A DNA stretch of 64,000 bases from Chthonomonas sp035294505 (GCF_035294505.1 NZ_DATGKU010000174.1:73610-137609), one strand, 5' to 3'; counted from the stretch's first letter, positions 34,228 through 44,096 are shown. Notes: generated by a model from the sequence alone, not told the origin. A program made the numbers and translations.

Positions 34228-35337
34228 GTGAAGATACAACGAGCAACACAACTCTACAACGAATGGATGGCCCTTTATACCGTGCCGGTAGAATCGGATC
34301 TGCAACTCAAATACAAGGCCATGGCCTCCGGCGCATTCCCTTTTTTACGGGCCACCTTCTATCGCTGGATGCAGCGTTGGCCGAAGGTTTGCTCCGAGTT
34401 TGCTAAAGCGCCTGTTGTGCTTGCCGTTGGCGACCTCCATGTGGAAAACTTCGGCACCTGGCGCGACGCCGAGGGACGCCTTGTTTGGGGCATCAACGAC
34501 TTTGACGAGACGGCGCATTTCCCCTATACTCTTGACCTTACCCGCCTCGCAACAAGTGCTCTCTTGGCTATCAAGGAGAACCACCTTCATCTCGCAGCCG
34601 ACACGGCCTGCACGGCCATTCTGGAGGGCTATCTTGAAAGCCTTGAGAAAGGTGGGCGTCCTTATGTTCTTGCCGAAGAGCACGGTTGGCTACGCCGTTT
34701 AAGCACCGGTGAACTGCGTAACCCCGAAAAGTTCTTCCAAAAAATGAACGCCCTACCCGATCCGGAAGAGCCGATTCCAGAAAGCGCCCAAGTGGCGCTG
34801 GAACACCTTTTACCGGCGAAGGGGCTAGCTTATAAGCTGAAACGCCGCATCGCAGGACTTGGTAGCCTCGGACGCCCGCGCTATGCGGCTATCGCTGAAT
34901 GGGAAGGAGGTCTGGTTGTTCGTGAAGCGAAAGCGCTCCTTCCCTCGGCAGCCCTTTGGGCAGCGGGGCTGGAGCGTGCTCCTGAAATCTATTACCAGGC
35001 TATTCTCGATCGCTCCGTGCGCTGTCGTGATCCCTTCGTTCGCCTTGAAGGGCACTGGATCGTCCGCCGTCTCGCGCCCGATTGCTCGCGGATCGAGCTA
35101 TCTCAGTTGCCTCAGGAGCGTGATGAAAAAAGGCTTCTCCATGCCATGGGCTTTGAAACAGCCAACGTTCACCTCGGCTCCGCAAACTGCTTAGCAGATG
35201 TCTTTCCACACGCAAAACGACTTAAAGCCGGCCAACTACTTTCTGCAGCTCAAGCGATGGCAGAAGCTACCCTCGACGATTGGCAGAAATGGTGCCAAGA
35301 ACCCTTGCCTGAGAAAAAAACGACGAAGTCACGCTAG
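34228..35337 (+). CDS. DUF2252 family protein
   Basis: A 369-residue cytoplasmic protein. SDLQLKYKAMASGAFPFLRATFYRW, then VLAVGDLHVENFGTW and INDFDETAHFPYTLDLTRLATS, are the hallmarks of DUF2252, distantly related to the aminoglycoside phosphotransferase/kinase fold. Function is unestablished. The start is taken as GTG at 34228, with AAGGGGGGG a little far upstream (14 nt). An ATG 35 bp later would remove conserved N-terminal sequence. It probably shares a transcript with the preceding dehydrogenase gene. Confidence 0.88.
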   Translation: MKIQRATQLYNEWMALYTVPVESDLQLKYKAMASGAFPFLRATFYRWMQRWPKVCSEFAKAPVVLAVGDLHVENFGTWRDAEGRLVWGINDFDETAHFPYTLDLTRLATSALLAIKENHLHLAADTACTAILEGYLESLEKGGRPYVLAEEHGWLRRLSTGELRNPEKFFQKMNALPDPEEPIPESAQVALEHLLPAKGLAYKLKRRIAGLGSLGRPRYAAIAEWEGGLVVREAKALLPSAALWAAGLERAPEIYYQAILDRSVRCRDPFVRLEGHWIVRRLAPDCSRIELSQLPQERDEKRLLHAMGFETANVHLGSANCLADVFPHAKRLKAGQLLSAAQAMAEATLDDWQKWCQEPLPEKKTTKSR

Positions 35338-35441
35338 AGCCTCATCGCGCAACCTCTTTTTGGGGTATTGGTATTAAGAAGGAAAATCGTGCCGCTAGCA
35401 ACGGCATGTGTCGAGCCTTACTTTAGAACAGGGAGCTTTCT

Positions 35442-36539
35442 ATGGAAAGAATCTATAACTTTAGCGCCGGCCCCGCCATGTTGCCCCTACCGGTGCTCGA
35501 AGAAGCGAGCAAAGGCGTGCTCGAAATCCAAAATTCCGGCATGTCCATTCTAGAGGTCAGCCATCGGGGCAAACACTATGAAGCCATTCACCACGATACC
35601 ATCCAACGTGTGCTCTCCGTGCTCAACCTCTCCCCCGACGAATTCGATGTTCTCTTTTTGGGCGGAGGGGCGAGCTTGCAGTTTGCCATGCTCCCAATGA
35701 ACTTCCTTCGTGCCGGTCAAACGGCCGACTATGTCAACACCGGCGAATGGGCTGTTAAAGCCATCGCCGAGGCAAAACGCTTCGGCACCGTGAATATTGC
35801 CGGCACCTCAGAAGATAGACGCTATTCCTACATCCCTACCGACCTGCATCTCTCCCCAAACGCGCGCTATGTCCACATCACTACAAACAACACAATCGAA
35901 GGTACCGAATGGCATACCCTACCGGTGACCAACGGGGTGCCGCTGGTGGCAGACTGCTCCTCCGATATCTTTGCACGCGAATTAGACTATTCGCGTTTCC
36001 ACCTCTTTTATGCCGGCGCTCAAAAAAACGCCGGCCCCGCGGGCGTTACCCTCGTGGTGGCGAGAAAAGAGTTTCTGCAACAAGCTGCCGACGATGTGCC
36101 CGTTATCCTCTCCTACAAAACCCACGCGAAGGCGAATTCGCTCTACAATACACCCCCAGTATTCGCCATCTACGTGATGAACCTGGTTCTGAAATGGATC
36201 GAGGCCCAGGGAGGCCTCAAAGCCGTTGAAGCGAATAATCGCCAGAAAGCAGCCCTCATCTACGACGCCCTCGATGCGCACCCCGATGTCTACGAACCCA
36301 CCGTAACGCAAAAGGCCGATCGCTCCCTCATGAATGTGACCTTCCGGCTTAAAAACACGGAATGGGAAACGGCTTTCCTAGAAGGCGCCAAGGCGAGAAG
36401 AATGGATGGCTTGAAAGGCCACCGATCCGTAGGAGGGTTTCGCGCCTCCATCTACAATGCATTTCCTTTAGAAGGCTGTCAGGCGCTTGCAGACTATCTC
36501 CATGCATTCGCCTCCAACCCCACATCAAAAGCGAGCTAA
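35442..36539 (+). CDS. serC: Phosphoserine aminotransferase
   Basis: A 365-residue PLP enzyme that converts 3-phosphohydroxypyruvate to phosphoserine, and also acts in pyridoxal phosphate synthesis. MERIYNFSAGPAMLPLPVLEEA is diagnostic. FLGGGASLQFAMLPMNF binds the cofactor phosphate, and the PLP lysine lies in YAGAQKNAGPAG. The C terminus has SVGGFRASIYNAFP. ATG follows AGGGAG. The M20 peptidase gene starts 10 bp after its stop. The 104-bp gap before it contains only a small TGCCG/CGGCA stem. Confidence 0.97.
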   Translation: MERIYNFSAGPAMLPLPVLEEASKGVLEIQNSGMSILEVSHRGKHYEAIHHDTIQRVLSVLNLSPDEFDVLFLGGGASLQFAMLPMNFLRAGQTADYVNTGEWAVKAIAEAKRFGTVNIAGTSEDRRYSYIPTDLHLSPNARYVHITTNNTIEGTEWHTLPVTNGVPLVADCSSDIFARELDYSRFHLFYAGAQKNAGPAGVTLVVARKEFLQQAADDVPVILSYKTHAKANSLYNTPPVFAIYVMNLVLKWIEAQGGLKAVEANNRQKAALIYDALDAHPDVYEPTVTQKADRSLMNVTFRLKNTEWETAFLEGAKARRMDGLKGHRSVGGFRASIYNAFPLEGCQALADYLHAFASNPTSKAS

Positions 36540-36549
36540 GAGGCAAGAA

Positions 36550-37950
36550 ATGGATCAAGCTATAGAAAAACTGCACCGTTGGATTGATGAACACCAGAAT
36601 GAGATCGTCGAGATGCTTCAGGGGGTTTTGCGCATCCCAAGTGTGGAAGGTCCACCAGAACCCAATGCGCCCTATGGCCGCGCCGTTCGCGAGGCTCTCG
36701 ACTATACTCTCGAACTGAGTCGCAAACTCGGCTTTCGCGTGCGCGATATTGACGGCCACGCGGGAGATGCGGAGTTCGGTGAAGGCCCCGAATATATAGG
36801 GGTATTAGGGCATCTCGATGTTGTCCCTGAAGGAGATGGATGGCACCACCCACCCTACGGCGCCGAAATAGAAGATGGCTATATCTACGCGCGGGGCGCC
36901 TCTGACGATAAAGGCCCAACCTATGCCGCGCTCTACGCGGCGAAAGCGCTCATGGAGAGTGGCTTGCCGCTTCGTCGCCGCGTCCGCATTATCTTCGGCT
37001 GCAATGAGGAGAGCGGTTTTGGCTGCATGCATCATTACTTCGATGTAACAAAGCAAGAGCGCCCTCTCTACGGATTCACGCCCGATGCCTCCTTCCCTCT
37101 CATCTATGCCGAGAAAGGCATCGTGAATCTTACTCTCTCCAAACTCCTCCCGAAGAACAACGCCGGTCTCTACATCGCCCATGCACAAGGAGGCCGCCGT
37201 CCCAATATGGTGCCCGATCACGCAACCGCCCTCCTTGCCGGCAGCGAAGAAGCGTTGCGTGAGGCAGAAACCCGCCTACACCGCTACTGGGATCGTAACA
37301 TTACGTTCAGCTATACCGATGGAGGCATCAAAATAGAGGCCATCGGCAAATCGGCACACGGCAGCCACCCTACCGCAGGCGACAACGCCATCGTGCGGCT
37401 TGCCCGCGTCTTATGCGAGCTTGAGTTGCCCGAACGCTCCCTCTGGCTCGATTGGGTTGTACACGCCTCCGATACAGCCGGCAGCGGCTTGGGAATCGCC
37501 CATCGGGACGATGTGTCCGGCCCTCTCACCTCCAACCTCGGTGTCCTAGAATACAAGGAAGAACGGGTTTTTCTTACCTACAATATCCGTTATCCTGTTA
37601 CCTGGCCGTTAGACAGTCTTCTGGCGCAAGGACGCCCGTTTTGGGAGAAAGAGGGATGGAACTACGAGGTTACTCAAGGGCATGCCCCTCTCTACGTGCC
37701 GCTTGATCAGGAACCGGTGGCAACTCTTCTGCGCGTCTATCGCGAGGAAACCGGCGATACGAAAAGCCAGCCCGGCACGATGGGCGGTGGCACCTATGCA
37801 CGGGCCACACCCCGCACCGTTGCCTACGGAGCCGCTTTCCCCGATGGGAAGGATGGCCCAGCGCACGAACCGGACGAGCGCATTGCGATCCAGTCCTTGC
37901 TGAAAGCGGCAAAAATCTACGCTCATGCCCTATACGAACTCGCTAAGTGA
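36550..37950 (+). CDS. M20-family dipeptidase (PepV/Sapep-like)
   Basis: A 466-residue zinc peptidase. Metal and catalytic motifs: GHLDVVPEGDGW (His and following Asp), ARGASDDKGP (bridging Asp) and FGCNEESGFGC (general base Glu plus ligand Glu), with late His ligand AHEPDE. The lid domain occupies about residues 190-330. PepV-like enzymes cut unspecific dipeptides and are cytoplasmic, and there is no signal peptide. ATG at 36550, preceded by AAGAGG, is preferred over an upstream in-frame start inside serC. Confidence 0.9.
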   Translation: MDQAIEKLHRWIDEHQNEIVEMLQGVLRIPSVEGPPEPNAPYGRAVREALDYTLELSRKLGFRVRDIDGHAGDAEFGEGPEYIGVLGHLDVVPEGDGWHHPPYGAEIEDGYIYARGASDDKGPTYAALYAAKALMESGLPLRRRVRIIFGCNEESGFGCMHHYFDVTKQERPLYGFTPDASFPLIYAEKGIVNLTLSKLLPKNNAGLYIAHAQGGRRPNMVPDHATALLAGSEEALREAETRLHRYWDRNITFSYTDGGIKIEAIGKSAHGSHPTAGDNAIVRLARVLCELELPERSLWLDWVVHASDTAGSGLGIAHRDDVSGPLTSNLGVLEYKEERVFLTYNIRYPVTWPLDSLLAQGRPFWEKEGWNYEVTQGHAPLYVPLDQEPVATLLRVYREETGDTKSQPGTMGGGTYARATPRTVAYGAAFPDGKDGPAHEPDERIAIQSLLKAAKIYAHALYELAK

Positions 37951-37978
37951 TTCTGCCCTGAGCAGATGCCAAAACAAA

Positions 37979-38007
37979 GGGCTGCGTGCGATAACAACAC
38001 GCAGCCC
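37979..38007. other. Strong hairpin after the M20 peptidase
   Basis: GGGCTGCGTG (37979-37988) and CACGCAGCCC (37998-38007) form a 10-bp GC-rich stem with a 9-nt loop, 28 bp past the stop. The downstream side is A-rich rather than T-rich. It may act as an mRNA-stabilising 3' hairpin or a non-canonical terminator. The rest of 38008-38161 shows only TATATA near 38126 as a promoter candidate. Confidence 0.55.
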
Positions 38008-38161
38008 AAACCCTATCAAAACACAACTTAACTTTGCAAGGAGTTGTCGTCTTACGAACGGTTAGACGATACTAGGCTAAGAAAGTTCAGAATCGAAGTA
38101 GGCAGGAAACATCCCGGCCAATAGAGTATATACAACGGACAACCTAAAGAGGAGTGCGAAA

Positions 38162-38995
38162 ATGATCACGTCTGCAGAGACTTTACCCGATCTCTCCTCA
38201 CCTTATCCGCTCAAAAAAGAGCAGATAGAGGCCTATCAACGGGATGGCCACATTCTACTGAGAGGCGTTTGCTCACCCGAAGAAATAGCCGTTTACGGCC
38301 CTATCATCCGTGAAGCCGCTTATCGCTACAACACCCAAAATCTGCCCATCGAACAACGCGATACCTACGGCAAAGCGTTCCTTCAAATTATGAACCTCTG
38401 GGTTCGAGACGAGCGGGTTCGTAAATATGTTCTGGCCCGTCGTTTTGCGCGCATCGCGGCGGAGCTGATGGGCGTGGAGGGCGTCCGAATCTATCACGAT
38501 CAAGCCCTCTTTAAGGAGGCAGGGGGTGGCCCAACCCCATGGCATCAGGATTTCTACTACTGGCCTCTCGATACCGACAAGACGATCACCACGTGGATGC
38601 CATTAGTAGATGCCGACGAGACGATGGGCACCATGACCTTTGCTTCCGGCTCTCACACCCAAGGCTTTCTCGGGCACTTTGAGATCGGTGATACATCCGA
38701 AGAGTACTTCAGAAATTTCGTAGCTGAACACGGCTTTCCCCTTAGCCCGGCAGGGGCTATGAAAGCGGGCGATGCCACATTCCATGCCGGTGCCACCCTC
38801 CATTCCGCCCCCGGCAATAAAAGCGATCGCAACAGAGAGGTCATGACCATCATCTACTTCGCCGATGGCGTTCGCGTGATGGAGAAGCCCGACAATAAAA
38901 ATCGCTGGCTCGACCTTGAAACCTGGCTCCCAGGTGTGAAACCCGGAGAGCTAGCGGTGAGCAAACTGAATCCTTTAGTCTATCGAAAGGAGTAA
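38162..38995 (+). CDS. Phytanoyl-CoA dioxygenase (PhyH) family Fe(II)/2-oxoglutarate oxygenase
   Basis: A 277-residue protein with the double-stranded beta-helix metal triad. His and Asp are in TPWHQDFYYWPL. The distal His is in ATLHSAPGNKSDRNRE, where the nearby Arg would hold 2-oxoglutarate. The N terminus KKEQIEAYQRDGHILLRGV is typical of PhyH proteins. Substrate is unknown, and many bacterial members hydroxylate small secondary metabolites. ATG follows AGAGGAG. The DUF1080 gene begins 28 bp after the stop, so the two form one unit. Confidence 0.88.
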   Translation: MITSAETLPDLSSPYPLKKEQIEAYQRDGHILLRGVCSPEEIAVYGPIIREAAYRYNTQNLPIEQRDTYGKAFLQIMNLWVRDERVRKYVLARRFARIAAELMGVEGVRIYHDQALFKEAGGGPTPWHQDFYYWPLDTDKTITTWMPLVDADETMGTMTFASGSHTQGFLGHFEIGDTSEEYFRNFVAEHGFPLSPAGAMKAGDATFHAGATLHSAPGNKSDRNREVMTIIYFADGVRVMEKPDNKNRWLDLETWLPGVKPGELAVSKLNPLVYRKE

Positions 38996-39023
38996 CCAAC
39001 CTATTTCAGGAGTGCGTCAGTTC

Positions 39024-39803
39024 ATGAACAAAGCACAACTTGTACGCATAGGGCGGCTCTTAAGCCCCTTGCTTTTGGCCGGTCTGTTCTTTGCCACCAT
39101 GCACGCCCATTCTCTACCTCAACAGGCGTCTGAGCCGGCCCCAAAACCGGTGGAAAGCCCACCGGTGCCCCCTCCACCCGGAGCGAAGAATGTGGTCTAC
39201 CTTTTCACCGGCAAGCCCAACGAAATCGCCGAAAACTGGGTCTACCGAGGCAGTCACCAACCCGCTCAGTGGATATTCGACCACGGCACCATGAGGCCAC
39301 GAGGTGGGGACATAATCTCGAAACAGACCTTTACCGACTTCCACCTCCACGTCGAGTTCTGGGAGCCGTATATGCCCAACGCCCACGGGCAGGAGAGAGG
39401 AAATAGCGGCGTGGCACCCTATGGCCTCTACGAGATTCAGGTGCTCGACTCTTACGGCATTCCCGATCCCGGAACCGGAGATTGTGGGGCCGTCTATGGC
39501 CAGACAGCCCCGCTCCTTAATGCCTGCAAGCCCCCACTGCAATGGCAAACCTACGACATTATCTTTCGTGCGCCCCGATGGGATGCCAATGGAAAGAAAA
39601 CGGAAGATGCACGGGTTACCGTCCTTCAAAACGGGATTGTGGTTCAAAACAACACCATCATTCCTGAACCTACGGGCATCGCCTACGGTCGTAAGGAGCA
39701 CCCCGGGCCAGGACCTATCTTACTCCAAGACCATGGCTCGCCCGTCCGCTTCCGTAATGTCTGGGTGATCCCATTACCGGAGCATGGTGCAACACACTAC
39801 TAA
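39024..39803 (+). CDS. Secreted DUF1080 (3-keto-disaccharide hydrolase-like) protein
   Basis: A 259-residue protein. It has a signal peptide (about 1-30), a proline-rich stretch, then a concanavalin-like jelly-roll with DFHLHVEFWEPY, ERGNSGVAPYGLYEIQVLDSYG and a C-terminal GPILLQDHGSPVRFRNVWVIP, all DUF1080 hallmarks. Characterised members cleave 3-keto-glycosides made by Gfo/Idh oxidoreductases. ATG at 39024 is chosen over GTG at 39012 because GGAG at 39009-39012 is then suitably placed. A strong bidirectional terminator follows. Confidence 0.9.
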   Translation: MNKAQLVRIGRLLSPLLLAGLFFATMHAHSLPQQASEPAPKPVESPPVPPPPGAKNVVYLFTGKPNEIAENWVYRGSHQPAQWIFDHGTMRPRGGDIISKQTFTDFHLHVEFWEPYMPNAHGQERGNSGVAPYGLYEIQVLDSYGIPDPGTGDCGAVYGQTAPLLNACKPPLQWQTYDIIFRAPRWDANGKKTEDARVTVLQNGIVVQNNTIIPEPTGIAYGRKEHPGPGPILLQDHGSPVRFRNVWVIPLPEHGATHY

Positions 39804-39820
39804 AGTCTGATATAGGTCCA

Positions 39821-39859
39821 AAAATCCCCTTCCTCTCCTTCACTAAGGAAGGGGATTTT
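39821..39859. terminator. Bidirectional rho-independent terminator
   Basis: AAAATCCCCTTCCT (39821-39834) and AGGAAGGGGATTTT (39846-39859) form a 14-bp stem with an 11-nt loop and T or A runs at the base. It lies between DUF1080 (plus) and the histidine kinase (minus) and can serve both. Confidence 0.93.
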
Positions 39860-39895
39860 TGTCATCCTATACGATGCTGAGGTAAGTGAAGCGTT

Positions 39896-41245
39896 TCAAG
39901 AAACCTGGTTCGCTTGCAGGGGCAAGCGCACGGTGAAGGTGCTCCCTTGCCCGGGTGCGCTCTCTACCGAGATCGTGCCCTTGTGAAGGTCTACAAGGTG
40001 CTTCACCAGGTAAAGCCCTAAACCGGTTCCCTGAATGTTGCGAATCTCCTCTCGCTCAAGGCGCTCGTAGGGACGGAAGAGTCGCGCACACTCTTCTTGT
40101 GTCATACCGACTCCGTGATCTTTTACCCGCACAACCAGTGCATCCTCCTCTTTCCGTGCCGTAATACGTACCTCTCCACCTTGAGGAGAGTATTTAAGGG
40201 CATTACTGATAAGATTCGAGAAGATCATGGTTAGCTTGTCCTCATCCGCCTCAATGGTGTTGGGCACATCATCGGCAACATCGAGGACAAGCTGATGACG
40301 ATCGGTATAGAACTTATAATAGCGATAACGGTTCACCAATCGCTCTAAAACGGCGCGAATATCTACCTCGCGAATCGCTAGGGTCAAGGGCCGTCCCGCC
40401 TCAAGACGAGCTACATCGAGCAACTCGTTGATCATATCCAGTAAACGATCGGCGTCTGCTTCAATGGCACGATAAAACTCTTGCTTGGTCTCCTCATCTA
40501 GCGTATGGTCGGTATCGGCTAAAATGGTCTGGACGTAGCCTCGAATAGTGGTCAGAGGATTGCGTAGTTCATGAGCGACGAAGCCAATGAAGTCCGATTT
40601 TAGCCGATTGGCCTCTTCCATGGCCAAACGTCGTGTCTCTTGTTTGTGAAGTTCATCTTGTAAGCGCAAGCGCTCTTCTAAAGAACGACGTAGATTCTCA
40701 TAAAGCCGTGCGTTTTCCAAGGCAATGGCCGCTTGATTGGAAAAAGCCTGTAGCATTTGAAGATGCTCTTCAGAAAACACTCCCGTTTTCAGACGATTGT
40801 CGAGATAAATAACACCAAGCAGTTTGTCTCGTACCAACAGAGGCACACAAAGCACAGAGCGCAGGTTATGAAACTGCACGCTTTGGCGCGAGGCAAACCG
40901 CGGATCCTCCATCGCATTGTAGGAGATCACCGGCTGCCGTGTGGTCAGCACGCTTTCCACGATAGTCTTGCTGATCTCCGCCTGGTTGCCTCCCTCTCTT
41001 CCAGAAAAAGCTGCCTCAAGCGCCGCTCGGTCAATCTGGTACATGGCCTCTCCCCAAACTTTTCCGGTGGCCACATCTACCAAGAGAATGAACCCTCTCT
41101 CCGCTCCGACAAATTTGATCACCTGCTCCATCGCTATATCGAGAACCTGCTTAAGCTCAAGGGTCGAGTTCATGAGCTGGCCAAGCTCGAGTAGCTTTTC
41201 TAAATAGTTCTCCTGGGAAGGCGACTTTGCTGTTGTCTCCGCCAT
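39896..41245 (-). CDS. GAF-domain sensor histidine kinase, cytoplasmic
   Basis: A 449-residue kinase from ATG 41245, where AAGGAG lies 8 nt upstream. The annotated GTG nine bases earlier overlaps that site. Residues about 30-170 form a GAF domain (ERGFILLVD, LRSVLCVPLL, GVIYLDNR). A coiled-coil linker (about 175-215) follows. The HisKA phosphoacceptor is about H225 in GFVAHELRNPL. The ATPase domain has FSNLISNALKYSP (N box), VKDHGVGM (G1) and GTGLGLYLVKHL (G2). No membrane segment or receiver is present and no response regulator gene is adjacent, so it is an orphan kinase. Confidence 0.93.
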   Translation of the reverse strand: MAETTAKSPSQENYLEKLLELGQLMNSTLELKQVLDIAMEQVIKFVGAERGFILLVDVATGKVWGEAMYQIDRAALEAAFSGREGGNQAEISKTIVESVLTTRQPVISYNAMEDPRFASRQSVQFHNLRSVLCVPLLVRDKLLGVIYLDNRLKTGVFSEEHLQMLQAFSNQAAIALENARLYENLRRSLEERLRLQDELHKQETRRLAMEEANRLKSDFIGFVAHELRNPLTTIRGYVQTILADTDHTLDEETKQEFYRAIEADADRLLDMINELLDVARLEAGRPLTLAIREVDIRAVLERLVNRYRYYKFYTDRHQLVLDVADDVPNTIEADEDKLTMIFSNLISNALKYSPQGGEVRITARKEEDALVVRVKDHGVGMTQEECARLFRPYERLEREEIRNIQGTGLGLYLVKHLVDLHKGTISVESAPGQGSTFTVRLPLQANQVS

Positions 41246-41383
41246 TCTATTCACTCCTTATTTCTCTATATCCCTAAAAGAATCGGCCTGTAAATTAAGA
41301 AACCGCATCCGTACTCAGAAATGTTCCCTTCCTTTGGGAGTTTCGTAAGGATAGATAGGCCTTTAGCCGATTACGGACTGCAT

Positions 41384-42379
41384 CTAGGATTTGGTTTCGC
41401 CATGTTTTTCCTGCCAACGCCGAGCGTAATCCAGCGCATGATAGGTCAGGATGATGTCGGCACCTGCGCGTTTGAAAGCGGTCAAAATCTCCTCTACGAT
41501 GCGCGCCTCCTCTATCCAACCGTTCAGCGCTGCAGCCTTCACGAGGCTATACTCTCCTGAAACATTATAAACGGCGAGCGGCACATCGAAGCGCTCGCGG
41601 GCAATGCGCAGCACATCCAGATAGGCCAGTCCCGGCTTCACCATCACGATGTCGGCTCCCTCCCGAATATCCAGCGCTATCTCGCGCATCGCCTCGCGTA
41701 GGTTCGGCGGGTCCATCTGATAGCTGCGCCGATCGCCGAACTGTGGGGCGCTTCCTGCGGCTTCACGGAAGGGCCCGTAAAAACCGCTTGCATACTTCGC
41801 GCTATAGGCCATGATGCCTACCTGCGTAAAACCGTTCGCATCAAGCGCCTCACGAATGGCGGCCACACGCCCATCCATCATATCCGAAGGGGCAACGATA
41901 TCCGCCCCGGCTTCCGCATAGCAGACCGCAGCACGCGCCAACAACTCCAACGTGGGGTCGTTTTGCACCTCGCCCTCTTTAATCACCCCGCAATGCCCGT
42001 GCGACGTATACTCACAAAGGCACACGTCGGGCACAATGAGCAGCGAATCACCGAAATTTTTGCGCAACGCGCGAATGGCACGGGGCACTATGCTTGTTGG
42101 CTGATAAGCTTGGCTTCCCATCTCATCCTTCTCTAGGGGAATGCCAAACAACATCACCGCTTCAATACCTGCCCGAATCACCTCCTCCACTTTTCGACAG
42201 ATGTCGTCTAGGGTGTATCGCCAAATGCCCGGCATCGAGGGAATCTCTCGACTCTCTGTCTCCTCTGTAACAAACATCGGGTAGAGAAGGTCACAGGGCA
42301 GTACCCATGTTTCTCGCACAAGTCGTCGCAAGGCCTCCGTACGTCGTAACCGACGTGGACGTTCGATCAGCCTATCCAT
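41384..42379 (-). CDS. hemB: Delta-aminolevulinic acid dehydratase (porphobilinogen synthase)
   Basis: A 331-residue enzyme joining two 5-aminolevulinate molecules. VCLCEYTSHGHCG keeps the three cysteines of the zinc-dependent type. IMAYSAKYASGFYGPFREA and VMVKPGLAYLD contain the two active-site lysines (the second forms the Schiff base). ATG at 42379 is preferred because GAGAGG precedes it. It overlaps the end of the cobA-hemD gene by 8 bp, giving a compact tetrapyrrole operon. The 138-bp gap to the kinase gene downstream shows no clear terminator. Confidence 0.96.
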   Translation of the reverse strand: MDRLIERPRRLRRTEALRRLVRETWVLPCDLLYPMFVTEETESREIPSMPGIWRYTLDDICRKVEEVIRAGIEAVMLFGIPLEKDEMGSQAYQPTSIVPRAIRALRKNFGDSLLIVPDVCLCEYTSHGHCGVIKEGEVQNDPTLELLARAAVCYAEAGADIVAPSDMMDGRVAAIREALDANGFTQVGIMAYSAKYASGFYGPFREAAGSAPQFGDRRSYQMDPPNLREAMREIALDIREGADIVMVKPGLAYLDVLRIARERFDVPLAVYNVSGEYSLVKAAALNGWIEEARIVEEILTAFKRAGADIILTYHALDYARRWQEKHGETKS

Positions 42380-43979
42380 CGCCTTTGCCTCTCTTTGCAA
42401 AGTAGCTCTCTAAAGCCTTCACAAGCCCCGCCATGGTGTGCTCCTCAGCTACGATTGTCGGTTCAAAACCATATTCTTTCAACGTCTGCCCGGTCACCGG
42501 CCCGATCGCCGCCAGACATACCCCCTTGAGATATGCCCCGAGGTTGCTCTCAGCCGACCCGATAGCGAGCGCCTGCATGAGATTCTTTACGGTAGAAGAA
42601 GCGGTGAAGGTTATGGCATCTATATTTCCCGCCCTCAAATCCTCTAACAGAGTCTCCGGCTGCTCCATAGCCACCGTCTCATAAACGGGGATGACATCCA
42701 CTATCGCTCCCATAGCGCGCAGCCGCTCCGGCAGCATCTCCCGTGCCTCTCGGGCACGTGGTAAGAACACCCGTTTGCCCCTCATTTCCCTATCTGGCCA
42801 CTGGTCTATCAACGCTTCAGCCACAGCCTCCGTAGGCACGAAATCGGCGCGTATTCCCAGCTTCTCTCGCAAAATGCTTGCCGTCGCCGGGCCAATCGCT
42901 GCGACTTTGGTCATCGCGAAAGCACGTGCATCGCGCTCTAAAGCCTCTAGGCGCTCGGCTATCACAGGAACGGTGTTTACACTGGTAACAACCATCCAGG
43001 CGTAGCGCTCTAGGCTCTGCAAGGCCCCATCTAACTCGGTCATATCCTTTAATTTTTCGATCCGGATGGTAGGATACTCCAGCACCTCAGCGCCGCGGGT
43101 CCGTAACATATCCACAAGGCCACTTGCCTGTTCTCGCGCTCGCGTAACCACGATCCGCTTTCCAAAAAGAGGTTGTCGCCGCGGATCGTCGAACCACTGT
43201 AATCGTCCCCTCAAACGAACTACCTCACCGACCACGCAAACGGCCGGAGGTCTCAAGCCCGCTTCGCGTACGCGTTCCACAATATCGGCCAGTGTGCCAC
43301 TAACCACTCTCTGCTGAGGCCACGTTCCCCATTGTACCAGTGCGATAGGGGTCTCCGGCTCTCGCCCGTGCTCTTGCAAGCGCGCCACAATCTCTGGCAG
43401 CGCCTCAACCCCCATTAAAAAAATGAGCGTATCCGCGGCGTGCGCCAAACGCGCCCAGTCCCTACGTCCCTCTGCCTGCCCAGCTGCACGTCGTCCCGAC
43501 TCTTTACCGTCCTCCCTTTCGTGGCCTGTGATCACACAGAAAGAGGAGGCTGCATCACGATGCGTCACAGGAATGCCTGCATAGGCCGGTGCCGCAATGG
43601 CCGAGGTGATTCCGGGCACCACAACAAAAGGCACTCCTGCCGTTCGGCAAGCCTCAGCCTCCTCTCCACCTCGCCCAAAGACAAAAGGATCGCCTCCCTT
43701 CAAACGAGCTACTCGCTTCCCTTCCTGGGCATGTCGAATCAGTAGGGCGTTGATCTCCTCCTGAGTTAGCGTATGCCTTGCGCTGGCCTTCCCCACAAAG
43801 ACACGCAACGCCTCCGGCCTCGCATAGTCCAACACCGCCGGATGCACCAACCTATCGTAAACCACCACATCCGCCTGCGCCAATAGTTCCCGCCCGCGCA
43901 GTGTCAATAGACCAGGGTCTCCCGGCCCTGCGCCGATAAGATAGACGATCCCTTGCTTGTTTTCCGGCTCTAACACCAC
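42372..43979 (-). CDS. cobA-hemD: Fused uroporphyrinogen-III C-methyltransferase / uroporphyrinogen-III synthase
   Basis: A 535-residue bifunctional protein. Residues about 10-265 form the SUMT domain (VYLIGAGPGDPGLLTLRG, VARLKGGDPFVFGRGGEEA, PFVVVPGITSAIAAPAYAGIPVTHR). Residues about 275-530 form HemD (RIVVTRAREQASGLVDMLR, TFTASSTVKNLMQAL, AIGPVTGQTLKEYG). It both closes the tetrapyrrole ring and starts the branch to sirohaem and cobalamin. An arginine/glutamate-rich insert (about 155-175, ERGDGKESGRR-like) interrupts the methyltransferase. Start is GTG, with AAGGG 7 nt upstream. The same fusion occurs in several phyla. Confidence 0.95.
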   Translation of the reverse strand: MVLEPENKQGIVYLIGAGPGDPGLLTLRGRELLAQADVVVYDRLVHPAVLDYARPEALRVFVGKASARHTLTQEEINALLIRHAQEGKRVARLKGGDPFVFGRGGEEAEACRTAGVPFVVVPGITSAIAAPAYAGIPVTHRDAASSFCVITGHEREDGKESGRRAAGQAEGRRDWARLAHAADTLIFLMGVEALPEIVARLQEHGREPETPIALVQWGTWPQQRVVSGTLADIVERVREAGLRPPAVCVVGEVVRLRGRLQWFDDPRRQPLFGKRIVVTRAREQASGLVDMLRTRGAEVLEYPTIRIEKLKDMTELDGALQSLERYAWMVVTSVNTVPVIAERLEALERDARAFAMTKVAAIGPATASILREKLGIRADFVPTEAVAEALIDQWPDREMRGKRVFLPRAREAREMLPERLRAMGAIVDVIPVYETVAMEQPETLLEDLRAGNIDAITFTASSTVKNLMQALAIGSAESNLGAYLKGVCLAAIGPVTGQTLKEYGFEPTIVAEEHTMAGLVKALESYFAKRGKGDG

Positions 43980-44096
43980 TTAATACCCTTGCTGACTGTA
44001 CTAAGCAGTATACCACCCCCAGTTCGATGGAATGTGGAGGTCACCGGAGAGGAGGCCTGCGTCCTCCATCCGCCTAAAGATAGGAAGGAGAATAGG

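Noticed and set aside
44041..44095. A third copy of the holA/nadC hairpin motif (contains GCGTCCTCC and CGCCTAAAGAT)
   Set aside because: The loop CGCCTAAAG is shared, but the inner stem is only 3 bp, the GTCTCC strand is absent and it lies upstream of the TATAAT rather than in a leader.
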